The notes below the pieces were generated by a model. The model saw nothing but the letters and a program-made list of their open reading frames with translations, ran no database searches and was not told where the DNA came from. Position numbers and translations under genes: made by a program. DNA of 64,000 nucleotides, from the NCBI RefSeq assembly GCF_004005475.1, contig NZ_RZTZ01000002.1, forward strand, positions 806,001 through 870,000, given 5' to 3'. Positions 30,269 through 38,458 of this stretch are shown piece after piece. The stretch's first letter is position 1. Each line of letters begins with the position of its first letter. This stretch comes from Niallia taxi. Lineage in GTDB: Bacteria > Bacillota > Bacilli > Bacillales > Cytobacillaceae.

Positions 30269-30357
30269 TTGTATTCGTTTTCAATAGAAGCTATAATGAA
30301 CTTGTGTTTCCAAATAATAAATGAAGTTTCCTTATAAGAAATTATATAACGTTATTT
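30269..30357 (+). promoter_or_regulatory. kdgA promoter with candidate IclR and ExuR-like sites
   Basis: TTGTAT (30269-30274), 17 bp, TATAAT (30292-30297). Downstream, TTTCCTTATAAGAAA (30327-30341) is a near-palindrome and TAACGTTA (30347-30354) is the exact centre of the TGTTAACGTTAACA island operator with altered ends. Both lie between start point and ribosome site. Assignment to a given regulator is inference. Confidence 0.7.
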
Positions 30358-30370
30358 TCGGAGGTGCAAG

Positions 30371-31024
30371 ATGAATAAAGCAAATACTTTGAAAAAAGTG
30401 ACAGATTGTGGGGTTGTTGCGGTAATCCGGGCAAACACACCTGAAGAAGCCGTTAAAACATCTCAAGCATGTGTGGAGGGGGGAATCACTGGAATTGAAG
30501 TAACCTTCACAGTGCAAAATGCAGAAAAGGCTATTAAAGAGCTGGTAGAAAGCTACCAAAACTCAAACGATGTTGTAATCGGAGCAGGAACAGTATTGGA
30601 TGCCCATACAGCAAGGCTTGCTATTATGGCAGGTGCTCAGTTTATTGTCAGTCCATGTTTTGACAAGGAAACTGCTAAACTATGTAACTTGTATCAAATT
30701 CCGTATATGCCTGGATGTATGACGGTGACAGAAATGAAGCAGGCGCTTGAATATGGTGCCGATATAATCAAGCTCTTTCCTGGAAGCGCCTTTGGACCTG
30801 ATTATGTCAAGGCTGTGAAAGCACCACTTCCACATGTGAACATTATGCCAACTGGTGGTGTAAGCCTGGAAAATATTCATGAATGGATTGGGAACGGCTG
30901 TGCAGCTGTTGGTGTTGGCGGCAACTTGGTAGCACCAGCTAGTGTGGGCAATTTTGAGCAAGTTACCGCCAATGCGAGGCAGTATGTAGAAAAAGTAAAG
31001 GAAGCTAGAGGCAAATCTTCATGA
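30371..31024 (+). CDS. kdgA: KDPG/KHG aldolase
   Basis: Cleaves 2-keto-3-deoxy-6-phosphogluconate to pyruvate and glyceraldehyde-3-phosphate, the final step of this pathway. 217 residues, class I aldolase barrel: VVAVIRANTPEEA, GITGIEVTFT (Glu base), VIGAGTVLD, FIVSPCFDKE, MPGCMTVTE, and Schiff-base K134 in DIIKLFPGSAFGPDY, then MPTGGVSLENI. GGAGGTG precedes the ATG. Its TGA overlaps the kdgK ATG (ATGA). Confidence 0.96.
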   Translation: MNKANTLKKVTDCGVVAVIRANTPEEAVKTSQACVEGGITGIEVTFTVQNAEKAIKELVESYQNSNDVVIGAGTVLDAHTARLAIMAGAQFIVSPCFDKETAKLCNLYQIPYMPGCMTVTEMKQALEYGADIIKLFPGSAFGPDYVKAVKAPLPHVNIMPTGGVSLENIHEWIGNGCAAVGVGGNLVAPASVGNFEQVTANARQYVEKVKEARGKSS

Positions 31025-32034
31025 AAAAGGTTGTCACATTTGGAGAGATTATGCTGAGACTTTCAACTAATCAAGGCGAGCGTCTCAGTTCAGCAAACAC
31101 TCTTCACATGCATTATGGAGGCGGAGAGGCAAATGTCGCCATTGCCCTTGCCGGATACGGATACAATACATATTTTGTCAGCAAAGTACCGGATAATCCG
31201 CTAGGTAAAGGAGTATGTCGGCATCTTCATGGAAACGGTGTATCAACAGACTTTCTGCTCTCAGGCGGTCAACGTTTAGGAACCTATTATTTAGAAACTG
31301 GCAGTGGTGAGCGCAGTCCGCATGTGACATATGACCGAAAATACTCCAGTTTTTCTGAGATCACAGGTGATGAGTTGAATTTTGAAGCAATCTTGAAGGA
31401 TGCTGACATTTTTCATATTTCCGGTATTACACTAGCATTATCAGAAAGTTTAAGAGAATTGGTTTTGCAGGCTGTTCAAACGGCAAAAAGGCTTGGGGTC
31501 CAAGTAAGCTTTGATTTTAACTACAGAGCAACATTATGGAGCCAGGAAGAGGCTGCAGCAGCAATTAAGCCAATATTGCCACATGTGGATATTTGTTCAT
31601 GCGGGGAACTGGATGCTATTTATCTCCTTAGTATCCCTAAGGCAAGAAGTGAATGGGATAATCAGGAAAGGCTTGTCTATTATTACGAGAAAATTAATGA
31701 GATGTATCCAAACATTGCCGTAATGGCTTCTACCTTCCGCACAGTGCATTCAGCCTCCCACAATGAGCTGCAAGGAAACTTGTATTTGGATGGCAAGCTT
31801 TATCAATCGAAAGTGCATGATATTAAGCCAATTGTCGATAGGGTTGGTGGAGGGGATGCATTTGCGTCAGGAATTTTATGCGGTCTTTTAGAAGACCAAG
31901 CACCAGCCGAACTCGTTGCTTTCGCAACAGCAGCTTCTGCATTAAAGCACACGATTTACGGAGATTGCAGTCAATTCACGAAAAAAGAAATTACTAGATT
32001 TATAGAAGCAGGATCAGGGCGGATTTCCCGCTGA
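31021..32034 (+). CDS. kdgK: 2-keto-3-deoxygluconate kinase
   Basis: PfkB-family kinase that phosphorylates KDG to KDPG using ATP, feeding KdgA. 337 residues: GEIMLRLST at the start, HYGGGEANVAIALAGYG (substrate-binding signature 1) and VDRVGGGDAFASGILCG with the catalytic Asp (signature 2). Starts 4 bases inside kdgA, so the two are translationally coupled. Confidence 0.95.
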   Translation: MKKVVTFGEIMLRLSTNQGERLSSANTLHMHYGGGEANVAIALAGYGYNTYFVSKVPDNPLGKGVCRHLHGNGVSTDFLLSGGQRLGTYYLETGSGERSPHVTYDRKYSSFSEITGDELNFEAILKDADIFHISGITLALSESLRELVLQAVQTAKRLGVQVSFDFNYRATLWSQEEAAAAIKPILPHVDICSCGELDAIYLLSIPKARSEWDNQERLVYYYEKINEMYPNIAVMASTFRTVHSASHNELQGNLYLDGKLYQSKVHDIKPIVDRVGGGDAFASGILCGLLEDQAPAELVAFATAASALKHTIYGDCSQFTKKEITRFIEAGSGRISR

Positions 32035-32066
32035 CCAATAATATGAAAATAAAGGAGCGATTTAAA

Positions 32067-32906
32067 ATGACAGAATTAGCTACTCGTTATGCCATCCATC
32101 CTGAGGACATGAAAAAATATACGACAGATGAACTGAGAAATCATTTCCTTGTTGAGACAATTTTTGAACCAGGCTATGTGCACCTTACTTATACGCATAA
32201 TGATCGAATGATTTTTGGTGGAGTAACACCAGCACAAAACGAACTGACCATTACCTTAAATAAGGAATTAGGTGTTGAATATTTCTTGGAACGCAGAGAA
32301 CTGGGAATTATCAATATTGGCGGAGATGGTTCTGTTATTTTAGATGGAGAAGTATATGACATGCAAAAAAGAGATGGTTTGTATGTTGGGAAAGGAACAA
32401 AGGAAGTAATATTCCGTTCAGAAAATCCAGAAAATCCGGCGAAGTTTTATATCAACTCAACTCCTGCTCATCATAAATATCCAACAGTGAAAATTGACAT
32501 AAATAAAATTGAGCCACTTCAAGCTGGAGAGCCTGGAACGCTTAACGAACGAAGAATTTATCAATATGTTCATCCGAATGTGTGTGAAAGCTGTCAGCTG
32601 CAAATGGGCTTGACGATGCTGTCACCGGGAAGCGTGTGGAATACGATGCCATGCCATACACATGAAAGACGCATGGAAGTATATTTGTACTTTGATATGG
32701 AACCAGAAACTCGCGTATTCCACTTTATGGGCCAGCCGGCTGAAACAAGACATTTAGTTATGAGTAATGAGCAAGCAGCCATTTCACCAAGCTGGTCGAT
32801 CCATACAGGGACTGCTACAAATAATTATACTTTCATTTGGGGGATGTGCGGGGAAAATATTACGTATACAGATATGGATCATGTGAAAATGGAAGACTTG
32901 CGCTAA
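32067..32906 (+). CDS. kduI: 5-keto-4-deoxyuronate isomerase
   Basis: Zn-dependent cupin isomerase converting 5-keto-4-deoxyuronate, the product of unsaturated-uronide hydrolysis, to 2,5-diketo-3-deoxygluconate. 279 residues, the family length. The metal ligands are visible in MPCHTHERRMEVYLYFDM (His-x-His and Glu) and SWSIHTGTA (His). ATG 32067 has AAAGGAG about 10 nt upstream; the in-frame ATG 32043 does not. Operon with kdgAK and kduD. Confidence 0.95.
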   Translation: MTELATRYAIHPEDMKKYTTDELRNHFLVETIFEPGYVHLTYTHNDRMIFGGVTPAQNELTITLNKELGVEYFLERRELGIINIGGDGSVILDGEVYDMQKRDGLYVGKGTKEVIFRSENPENPAKFYINSTPAHHKYPTVKIDINKIEPLQAGEPGTLNERRIYQYVHPNVCESCQLQMGLTMLSPGSVWNTMPCHTHERRMEVYLYFDMEPETRVFHFMGQPAETRHLVMSNEQAAISPSWSIHTGTATNNYTFIWGMCGENITYTDMDHVKMEDLR

Positions 32907-32939
32907 TAATATGAATCTAGTAAAAAAAGGAGGAATATA

Positions 32940-33725
32940 ATGATGACTACACAATTTGATCAATTTTCTTTAGATTTCTTTAAACTAGATGGACAGGTCG
33001 CCATCGTAACTGGCGGAAATTCAGGGTTAGGACAAGGGTATGCGGTGGCACTTGCTAAAGCAGGTGCAGATCTCTTTATTGTCACTCATGATGATAATTG
33101 GAGTGAAACGAAAGAGCTGATTGAGAAGGAAGGCAAAACAGTTGTTTTTCATCAAGCCGATTTGACTGACAGGAACCAAGCAAAAGCAGTAATTACAGCC
33201 TGTCAGGAAGCCTTTGGGAAGATAGATGTTTTAGTCAATAATGCAGGAACAATCAGACGTGCTCCATTACTTGAGTATAAAGAGGACGATTGGGATGCTG
33301 TTATGGATATTAATTTGAACGCTGTTTATTTTTTAAGCCAAGCTGTTGCGAGAATCATGAAGGAACAAGGCAATGGTAAAATCATTAATGTTGCCTCCAT
33401 GCTTGCATTTCAAGGCGGCAAGTTTGTTCCGCCATACACAGCGAGTAAGCATGGAGTTGCAGGGATTACGAAGGCATTTGCAAATGAACTGGCTGAATAT
33501 AATATCCAGATAAATGCTATTGCTCCAGGCTATATTAAAACAGCAAATACCGCACCAATTCGAGCCGATGAAAAGCGCAATGCAGAAATACTTTCCCGTA
33601 TCCCCGCGAATCGTTGGGCAGATCCAGCAGATTTAATGGGTGTAATCGTATTTTTAGCAAGTAAGGCCTCCGACTATATGAACGGACATATTTTAGCAGT
33701 TGATGGTGGCTGGTTAGCAAGATAA
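32940..33725 (+). CDS. kduD: 2-keto-3-deoxygluconate oxidoreductase (SDR)
   Basis: Short-chain dehydrogenase that reduces 2,5-diketo-3-deoxygluconate to KDG, completing the unsaturated-uronide branch. 261 residues: TGGNSGLGQG nucleotide loop, NNAGTIRRAP, catalytic Y166 and K170 in YTASKHG, and C-terminal DYMNGHILAVDGGWLAR. AGGAGG precedes tandem ATGs at 32940 and 32943; either may be used. Last gene of the kdg/kdu operon. Confidence 0.95.
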   Translation: MMTTQFDQFSLDFFKLDGQVAIVTGGNSGLGQGYAVALAKAGADLFIVTHDDNWSETKELIEKEGKTVVFHQADLTDRNQAKAVITACQEAFGKIDVLVNNAGTIRRAPLLEYKEDDWDAVMDINLNAVYFLSQAVARIMKEQGNGKIINVASMLAFQGGKFVPPYTASKHGVAGITKAFANELAEYNIQINAIAPGYIKTANTAPIRADEKRNAEILSRIPANRWADPADLMGVIVFLASKASDYMNGHILAVDGGWLAR

Positions 33726-33740
33726 AAAGAGAGAATATCC

Positions 33741-33774
33741 GCTATTCACTATAATTTAGTGAATAGCTTTTTTT
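33741..33774 (+). terminator. Terminator of the kdg/kdu operon
   Basis: An 11-bp perfect stem, GCTATTCACTA (33741-33751) with TAGTGAATAGC (33757-33767), then TTTTTTT. Confidence 0.9.
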
Positions 33775-33967
33775 ATTTATATTCACTAAAAAGGAATTTG
33801 TAAACGTGTTAAAGAATACTTGTAAGGATATCTTTTCCTAGTAAAACTTACTAATAAGAAGAAAAGAGGCTGAATTTATAAGTAGCTTCGATTATAAAGG
33901 TAGTTTTATAGGAACTAAACAGATGGTACGAACATCAATTATTTAGAATTAGGAAGGACGACAAATA

Positions 33968-34624
33968 ATGAAAAAATGGGCATTTGTATCTGACTTTGAT
34001 GGAACCATTTCCAAAAAGGACTTTTATTGGATTGTAATTGAACGCTATTTTCCAGAAGGCAAGGAGCTGTATAAAGAGTGGAAAAACGGAAGCATCAAGG
34101 ATATTGACTTTTTAAGTACAGTATTTGGAGCTATCCATCAGGAGGAGGACCAAATAATCCGTGATGTGCATGGGATTCCGATTGATGAATATGTGCCTCC
34201 CTTCGTTAAAGCTGTCCAGCAAAGTGGTGGCGATTTCTACATTCTTAGTGCGGGAACAGATTATTACATAAAGCATATTATAGAGAAGTACAAGCTGGAA
34301 AACGTTGTTGTTCTTTCCAATGAAGGAGTATTCAAAGACAAAAATATTCAGTTGAATATTAATAAGGAAGATTGGAAGTATTCAGAGCGGTATGGCATTG
34401 ACAAGGCAATCGTTATTCAAAAGCTAAAGGAGGAATATGAGAAAGTCTACTTTGCTGGTGACAGTGAACCGGATTCTCACCCAGCAGCATTTGCGGACAT
34501 AACCTTTGCAAGGGATGTTTTAAAGGATTTGCTAACAGAAAAAAATATCGACTTTATCCCATTTGAATCCTTCCGCGAAATAGAAGCACAGCTTACAAAA
34601 AATGGGCAAATTTCCGCAAAGTAA
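33968..34624 (+). CDS. MtnX-like HAD-IB phosphatase
   Basis: 218 residues. HAD motif I DFDGTISKKDF, motif II in YILSAGTDYYI, motif III Lys within DKAIVIQKLK, and motif IV in VYFAGDSEPDSHPAAFADITFAR. Closest family is MtnX (enol phosphatase of methionine salvage) and related DUF HAD-IB proteins. No other mtn gene is nearby, so a methionine-salvage role is unproven; a general small-molecule phosphatase is equally possible. Confidence 0.82.
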   Translation: MKKWAFVSDFDGTISKKDFYWIVIERYFPEGKELYKEWKNGSIKDIDFLSTVFGAIHQEEDQIIRDVHGIPIDEYVPPFVKAVQQSGGDFYILSAGTDYYIKHIIEKYKLENVVVLSNEGVFKDKNIQLNINKEDWKYSERYGIDKAIVIQKLKEEYEKVYFAGDSEPDSHPAAFADITFARDVLKDLLTEKNIDFIPFESFREIEAQLTKNGQISAK

Positions 34625-34657
34625 TACATGAAAGTTAAGGTAATGTAAAGATATTGT

Positions 34658-34688
34658 TAATATTATGTATTTATGGTGTAAATACAAT
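34658..34688 (+). promoter_or_regulatory. Candidate sigma-E-like promoter
   Basis: TAATATT (34658-34664) fits the sigma-E -35 KMATATT, and AATACAAT (34681-34688) fits the -10 CATACAMT in seven of eight positions. The 16-bp spacer is one or two bases longer than usual. It lies 37 bp before the Ser/Arg-rich mini-gene. Confidence 0.4.
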
Positions 34689-34725
34689 ATGATGTAATTA
34701 GCAACGTTTCAAAGGAGGTGAGCAA

Positions 34726-34914
34726 TTGTTTAAAAAAATAATCCGTAAGGTACAACAACTTACAGGAAGCCACAGTGATCGTCACAGGCATAGAAAGTTC
34801 AGCAGCAGTCGCCGTAGTCGCAAGTATTATGGTAGCAGCAGTTCTGGTAAAAGGAGTCATGACAGATACGGTGGCAGCCATCGTTATAAACGAAAAAGCT
34901 ACAGCAGCAGCTGA
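34726..34914 (+). CDS. Ser/Arg/His/Tyr-rich 62-residue basic protein (possible spore-coat component)
   Basis: A near-perfect AAAGGAGGTG lies 5 nt before TTG 34726, so it is very likely translated. After a KIIRKVQQLTG head the rest is low-complexity: RHRKFSSSRRSRKYYGSS, KRSHDRYGGSHRYKRKSYSSS. No hydrophobic core. The composition recalls CotG-like spore-coat proteins and phosphorylatable SR-tails. It has its own strong terminator. The coat assignment rests on composition plus a possible sigma-E promoter. Confidence 0.7.
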   Translation: MFKKIIRKVQQLTGSHSDRHRHRKFSSSRRSRKYYGSSSSGKRSHDRYGGSHRYKRKSYSSS

Positions 34915-34915
34915 C

Positions 34916-34954
34916 AAAAAAACTCTTGCTTAAATTAGTAGCAAGAGTTTTTTT
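34916..34954. terminator. Bidirectional terminator
   Basis: AAAAAAACTCTTGCT (34916-34930) pairs perfectly with AGCAAGAGTTTTTTT (34940-34954), with A and T runs in both directions. It overlaps the last codons of the convergent kinase gene. Confidence 0.92.
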
Positions 34955-35703
34955 ATGGCATTATCAACATCATAACGAATGCTTTGGATTTCTTGATAGC
35001 CCTTATCAATACCAAGCAGTTTCTTAATAATATTTGTTGTTTCTTCATTTAGTTCAAGCTCTGTAAGCCAGCTGCCCTTCCTTTTTCTTTTACCTGTATA
35101 TGTGGAATACAGCAAATAGAGAAGGCATTCCCCGATATCAAAAAAATCATCCTGTTTAAGCACTTCTGCTTCTTTTGGGTCGGAAGCGAGCTTGGCGAGT
35201 CCATAATCAATTAAATAAAGATTATTTTCCTTTATAAGAATATTCGGCGGCCGGATATCATGATGATAAATATGCTTATCATGCAAATAAGCAAGTGCAT
35301 CTAAAAGCTTTTGAATCAGTTTTAAAGCATCTATTTCAGAGAACGTTTGTTTTTCGTAAAAAAGCAAATCCTCTATATTTAACCCGTCAATATACTCCAT
35401 TACGTAAAAGACCTCTTTATCTGATTCAATTGTATCAAATAGCCTTGGAATTTGATGATGATTTAATGAGGAAATCAACTTGATTTCTTGCAGGAAACGT
35501 TGTTTTTCCTTTTGCTTCAATGCCTTGCTTGGACGCAGCTGCTTGGCGACATATTGCTTATTTGTATCAATATGTGTGCATCTGTAAATTAGGCCATAGC
35601 CACCCATACCAACACATTTTTCCATTCGATAAGAATTTCCAAGAAGTTCGCCCTTTTGCAAGGGGCGATCATAAATCCACTTGAGAAGAATTTTCCAAAT
35701 CAT
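34930..35703 (-). CDS. Soluble Ser/Thr protein kinase, YbdM-like
   Basis: 257 residues of Hanks-type kinase: glycine loop GMGGYGLIY, ATP Lys in YVAKQLRP, hinge YVMEYIDGLN, catalytic HHDIRPPNIL (Asp and Asn both kept) and DYGLAKL in place of DFG. No membrane helix or PASTA domain, and the C-lobe is short, as in B. subtilis YbdM. Substrates unknown. A YxG for DFG is tolerated in this subfamily, so activity is likely. Confidence 0.88.
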   Translation of the reverse strand: MIWKILLKWIYDRPLQKGELLGNSYRMEKCVGMGGYGLIYRCTHIDTNKQYVAKQLRPSKALKQKEKQRFLQEIKLISSLNHHQIPRLFDTIESDKEVFYVMEYIDGLNIEDLLFYEKQTFSEIDALKLIQKLLDALAYLHDKHIYHHDIRPPNILIKENNLYLIDYGLAKLASDPKEAEVLKQDDFFDIGECLLYLLYSTYTGKRKRKGSWLTELELNEETTNIIKKLLGIDKGYQEIQSIRYDVDNAIKKLLLLI

Positions 35704-35858
35704 TCATCCACATCCTAAGTCAACACTTTAGAATATTGTAGCAAATAAATAGACATTACTGGTACTGGTAAGTGGTATATGACGTGCATTTAAAAATAGA
35801 GGAATAGGTCAGCATGTGCGTAAATATGATACATAAAAGGGAGAATGAAGGTGATAAA

Positions 35859-36149
35859 TTGGACAGTCATTTCATATTTACTCAATTTCTTTTTTATGGG
35901 ATCCTCTTTGCAGCATTATTTTTCTCTTGGAAAATCGGCAAGTACTTTCTGAAAACGAAAGGGATAGTGATTGCTGCAATTGCATCCATATTGTCAAGCA
36001 TATGTTTTCTAGTAATATGTGGAGCTATTTGGTATCAAGCTGTACCCGATTTATTCAGCAAAGGAGTCATCCTTTTCATTTATATTGGCTTGCTTGCAGC
36101 AGGGAATGGAGTGGTAATCCGTTATTTGCTGTACAAAAGATCCAAGTGA
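35859..36149 (+). CDS. Small membrane protein, unknown
   Basis: 96 residues with three membrane helices (about 8-25, 33-55, 65-85) and a basic end YLLYKRSK. TTG 35859 was chosen because GAAGGTGAT lies 4-5 nt upstream; the open frame extends to 35814 but the added 15 residues are hydrophilic with no ribosome site. No family recognised. Confidence 0.6.
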   Translation: MDSHFIFTQFLFYGILFAALFFSWKIGKYFLKTKGIVIAAIASILSSICFLVICGAIWYQAVPDLFSKGVILFIYIGLLAAGNGVVIRYLLYKRSK

Positions 36150-36419
36150 AAAGGAGCATTTTCTCTATTTTTAGAGGAAATGCTTTTTTATTGTTTCGCA
36201 GCGTTTTTTTGGAAGAAAAAATCCATGTGCAACGTAAAAAATATATGCTATAATTTTTCTTTTATGTATAATAGGAAATGTGGGAAAATTCTAACAAAGA
36301 AGCACTTCATACATGATCAGCGCAATTTTTTATGTTCATGTAAAAACAATCATGCTAATAAAAATAGTAGAGTAGTGATTGATTGCTAACATCATAGAAA
36401 GAGAGTGTGAAGAATAATC

Positions 36420-37769
36420 ATGCAAGAGCAAAAGTTAGCGAGAGGATTAAAGAACAGACATGTTCAGCTGATCGCAATCGGTGGTGCGATCGGAACAGGA
36501 TTATTTCTTGGTTCAGGAAAATCGATTCATCTTGCAGGTCCATCCATATTATTTGCCTATTTGATTACGGGCATTATTTGTTTTTTAATTATGCGGGCTT
36601 TAGGTGAATTGCTTCTTTCCAATATGCAATACCATTCGTTTGTGGACTTTGTCCAAGATTATCTTGGCAATATGGCTGCATTTATTACAGGCTGGACGTA
36701 CTGGTTTTGCTGGATTACAATCGCTATGGCCGATTTAACGGCTGTCGGATTGTATACACAGTACTGGTTGCCGAATGTACCGCAATGGGTGCCAGGGCTA
36801 ATTTTACTGGTTATCCTTTTATGTATGAACCTTGCAACAGTAAAACTTTTCGGAGAGATGGAGTTTTGGTTTGCACTAATAAAAGTCATTGCTATTCTAG
36901 CTTTGATTGTAGTAGGTTTGTTCATGATATTTAAAGGTATTACAACAGATGCAGGAACAGCAAGTTTTTCTAACCTGTGGAGTCATGGGGGAATGTTCCC
37001 GAATGGTATGAATGGATTTATCCTTTCCTTCCAAATGGTCGTATTTGCCTTTGTTGGAATTGAATTAGTCGGTCTTACCGCAGGCGAAACGGAAAAGCCT
37101 GAGGTTGTACTGCCGAAAGCAATCAACAGCATTCCGATAAGAATTTTAATTTTCTATATCGGCGCGTTGCTTGTTATCATGGGAATTTATCCTTGGAATG
37201 CCATTAATCCTGCTGAAAGTCCATTTGTACAAGTATTCTTGACAGTTGGTATTCTTGCAGCAGCAGGTGTAGTCAATTTTGTTGTGTTAACATCTGCAGC
37301 ATCTGCATGTAACAGTGCGATTTTTAGTACAAGCAGAATGGTGTTCTCATTGGCGAAAAATGACAATGCACCAGCGCCAATGACAAAATTGACGAAAAGA
37401 AGTGTACCAGCAAATGCGCTGTATTTCTCCTTAGTCGTTATATTAATTGCAGTTGTGCTGAATTATATTATGCCAGAGGATGTATTTACACTCATTACAA
37501 GTATTTCAACTGTGTGCTTCCTATTCATATGGGCAATAATTGTTATTTGCCATTTGAAATATAAAAAACAAAAACCAGAATTGGCGAAAAACAACCCATT
37601 TAAAATGCCGCTTTATCCGGCTGCCAACTACATTATTTTAGCGTTTTTGGCATTCATCCTAGTTGTTTTAGGATTTGCAGAGGATACTAGAGTTGCATTG
37701 TTTGTAACACCAGTTTGGTTCATTTTGCTAATTGTAATCTATCAATTCCGCAAAAAAGTCATTCAATAA
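36420..37769 (+). CDS. APC-family amino-acid permease (CycA/AapA-like)
   Basis: 449 residues with twelve membrane helices. The AAT-subfamily signature appears as LIAIGGAIGTGLFLGSGKSI, then EMEFWFALIKVIAI, FVGIELVGLTAGE and NDNAPAPMTKLTKRSVPANAL. Closest known members are the D-serine/D-alanine/glycine and aromatic/alanine permeases of Gram-positive bacteria; the substrate is not certain. A TATAAT at 36249-36254 is a possible -10. Own terminator downstream. Confidence 0.9.
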   Translation: MQEQKLARGLKNRHVQLIAIGGAIGTGLFLGSGKSIHLAGPSILFAYLITGIICFLIMRALGELLLSNMQYHSFVDFVQDYLGNMAAFITGWTYWFCWITIAMADLTAVGLYTQYWLPNVPQWVPGLILLVILLCMNLATVKLFGEMEFWFALIKVIAILALIVVGLFMIFKGITTDAGTASFSNLWSHGGMFPNGMNGFILSFQMVVFAFVGIELVGLTAGETEKPEVVLPKAINSIPIRILIFYIGALLVIMGIYPWNAINPAESPFVQVFLTVGILAAAGVVNFVVLTSAASACNSAIFSTSRMVFSLAKNDNAPAPMTKLTKRSVPANALYFSLVVILIAVVLNYIMPEDVFTLITSISTVCFLFIWAIIVICHLKYKKQKPELAKNNPFKMPLYPAANYIILAFLAFILVVLGFAEDTRVALFVTPVWFILLIVIYQFRKKVIQ

Positions 37770-37774
37770 GAAGT

Positions 37775-37806
37775 GAAAAAGACAGCTAAATGGCTGTCTT
37801 TTTCCT
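37775..37806 (+). terminator. Terminator after amino-acid permease
   Basis: GAAAAAGACAGC pairs with GCTGTCTTTTTC around the loop TAAATG, then CCTTTTTT. Confidence 0.88.
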
Positions 37807-37842
37807 TTTTTTACGAAACCTTTACAAAACGAAAAAATTTCC

Positions 37843-37871
37843 TTGACGCTAAGACAAGCATCCGTTATTAT
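37843..37871 (+). promoter_or_regulatory. tRNA-Val promoter
   Basis: TTGACG (37843-37848), 17 bp, TATTAT (37866-37871), 38 bp before the tRNA 5' end. Confidence 0.85.
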
Positions 37872-37908
37872 AAGTACATCAAGTAAGCGAATATATTACA
37901 TAAAATAT

Positions 37909-37980
37909 GATCCGATAGTTCAGCGGGAGAATACATCCTTGACAGGGATGGGGTCGGGGGTTCGAATCCCTCTCGGATCA
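37909..37980 (+). tRNA. tRNA-Val (anticodon GAC)
   Basis: Full cloverleaf by eye: acceptor GATCCGA/TCGGATC, D stem GTTC/GAAT, anticodon stem CATCC/GGATG with loop TTGACAG (anticodon GAC, reading GUC/GUU), 5-nt variable loop, T stem GGGGG/CCCTC with TTCGAAT, discriminator A. 72 nt, CCA not encoded. It has its own promoter and terminator, so it is a single-gene unit. The D-loop is one base short of the common Bacillus form. Confidence 0.93.
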
Positions 37981-37992
37981 TCAAGAAAAGGT

Positions 37993-38020
37993 CACTTTCC
38001 AAGAGAAAGTGGTTTTTTTT
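37993..38020 (+). terminator. Terminator after tRNA-Val
   Basis: CACTTTC (37993-37999) with GAAAGTG (38005-38011), then eight T. Confidence 0.88.
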
Positions 38021-38170
38021 TATGCCTAGATACTGCAATAAAAAGACTTAATTTATATGCCTATTTTACGTTTGAACAACATAATTGTCATATGGAACAT
38101 AAGTATATAAGTCTAATTAAAAAATATTTAATGTGATTGATTAATAGTTTGGTTTCTTTGAAAAACAATA

Positions 38171-38320
38171 ATTAAAAATCTTAGTGGAATGGAGCGGAGG
38201 CTACTCGACTCCTGCGGGATATAGAGGAAAAGATGAGACCCCGCAGGCGAAGACGAGGAGGCTCATCTTCCTCCCCGCGGAAAGTGAGTGGCCGCAGAGC
38301 AATGAAACGAACTAATTTTT
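38171..38320 (+). repeat. Dispersed hairpin repeat, copy 3 (best preserved)
   Basis: About 150 bp sharing most of its length with copy 1. The central stem AAGATGAG(A)CC pairs with GG(-)CTCATCTT, enclosing CCGCAGGCGAAGACGAG. The outer ends are AAAAATCTTAGTGGAATGG and CAATGAAACGAACTAATTTT. It fills the gap between the tRNA terminator and the HAD gene; no gene seen in 38021-38458. Confidence 0.92.
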
Positions 38321-38458
38321 AAAGCCATACTCTATTTTATATTTTCATGCTACATTGTCTCAAAGTTAGATATAATATTATTTGTGTTTAGATAGGTTAA
38401 TTTTGTTTTGTCCCATCCTCTTTGCATTTATATGATAAGTAGGTAAAGTAATAGGCAG

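Noticed and set aside
34663-34917. 84-codon Ala/Thr-rich frame on the minus strand
   Set aside because: Exact mirror of the Ser/Arg-rich gene, which has the ribosome site and terminator.
37843-38136. 97-codon frame over the tRNA-Val region
   Set aside because: It reads through the promoter, tRNA and terminator; composition follows the RNA gene.
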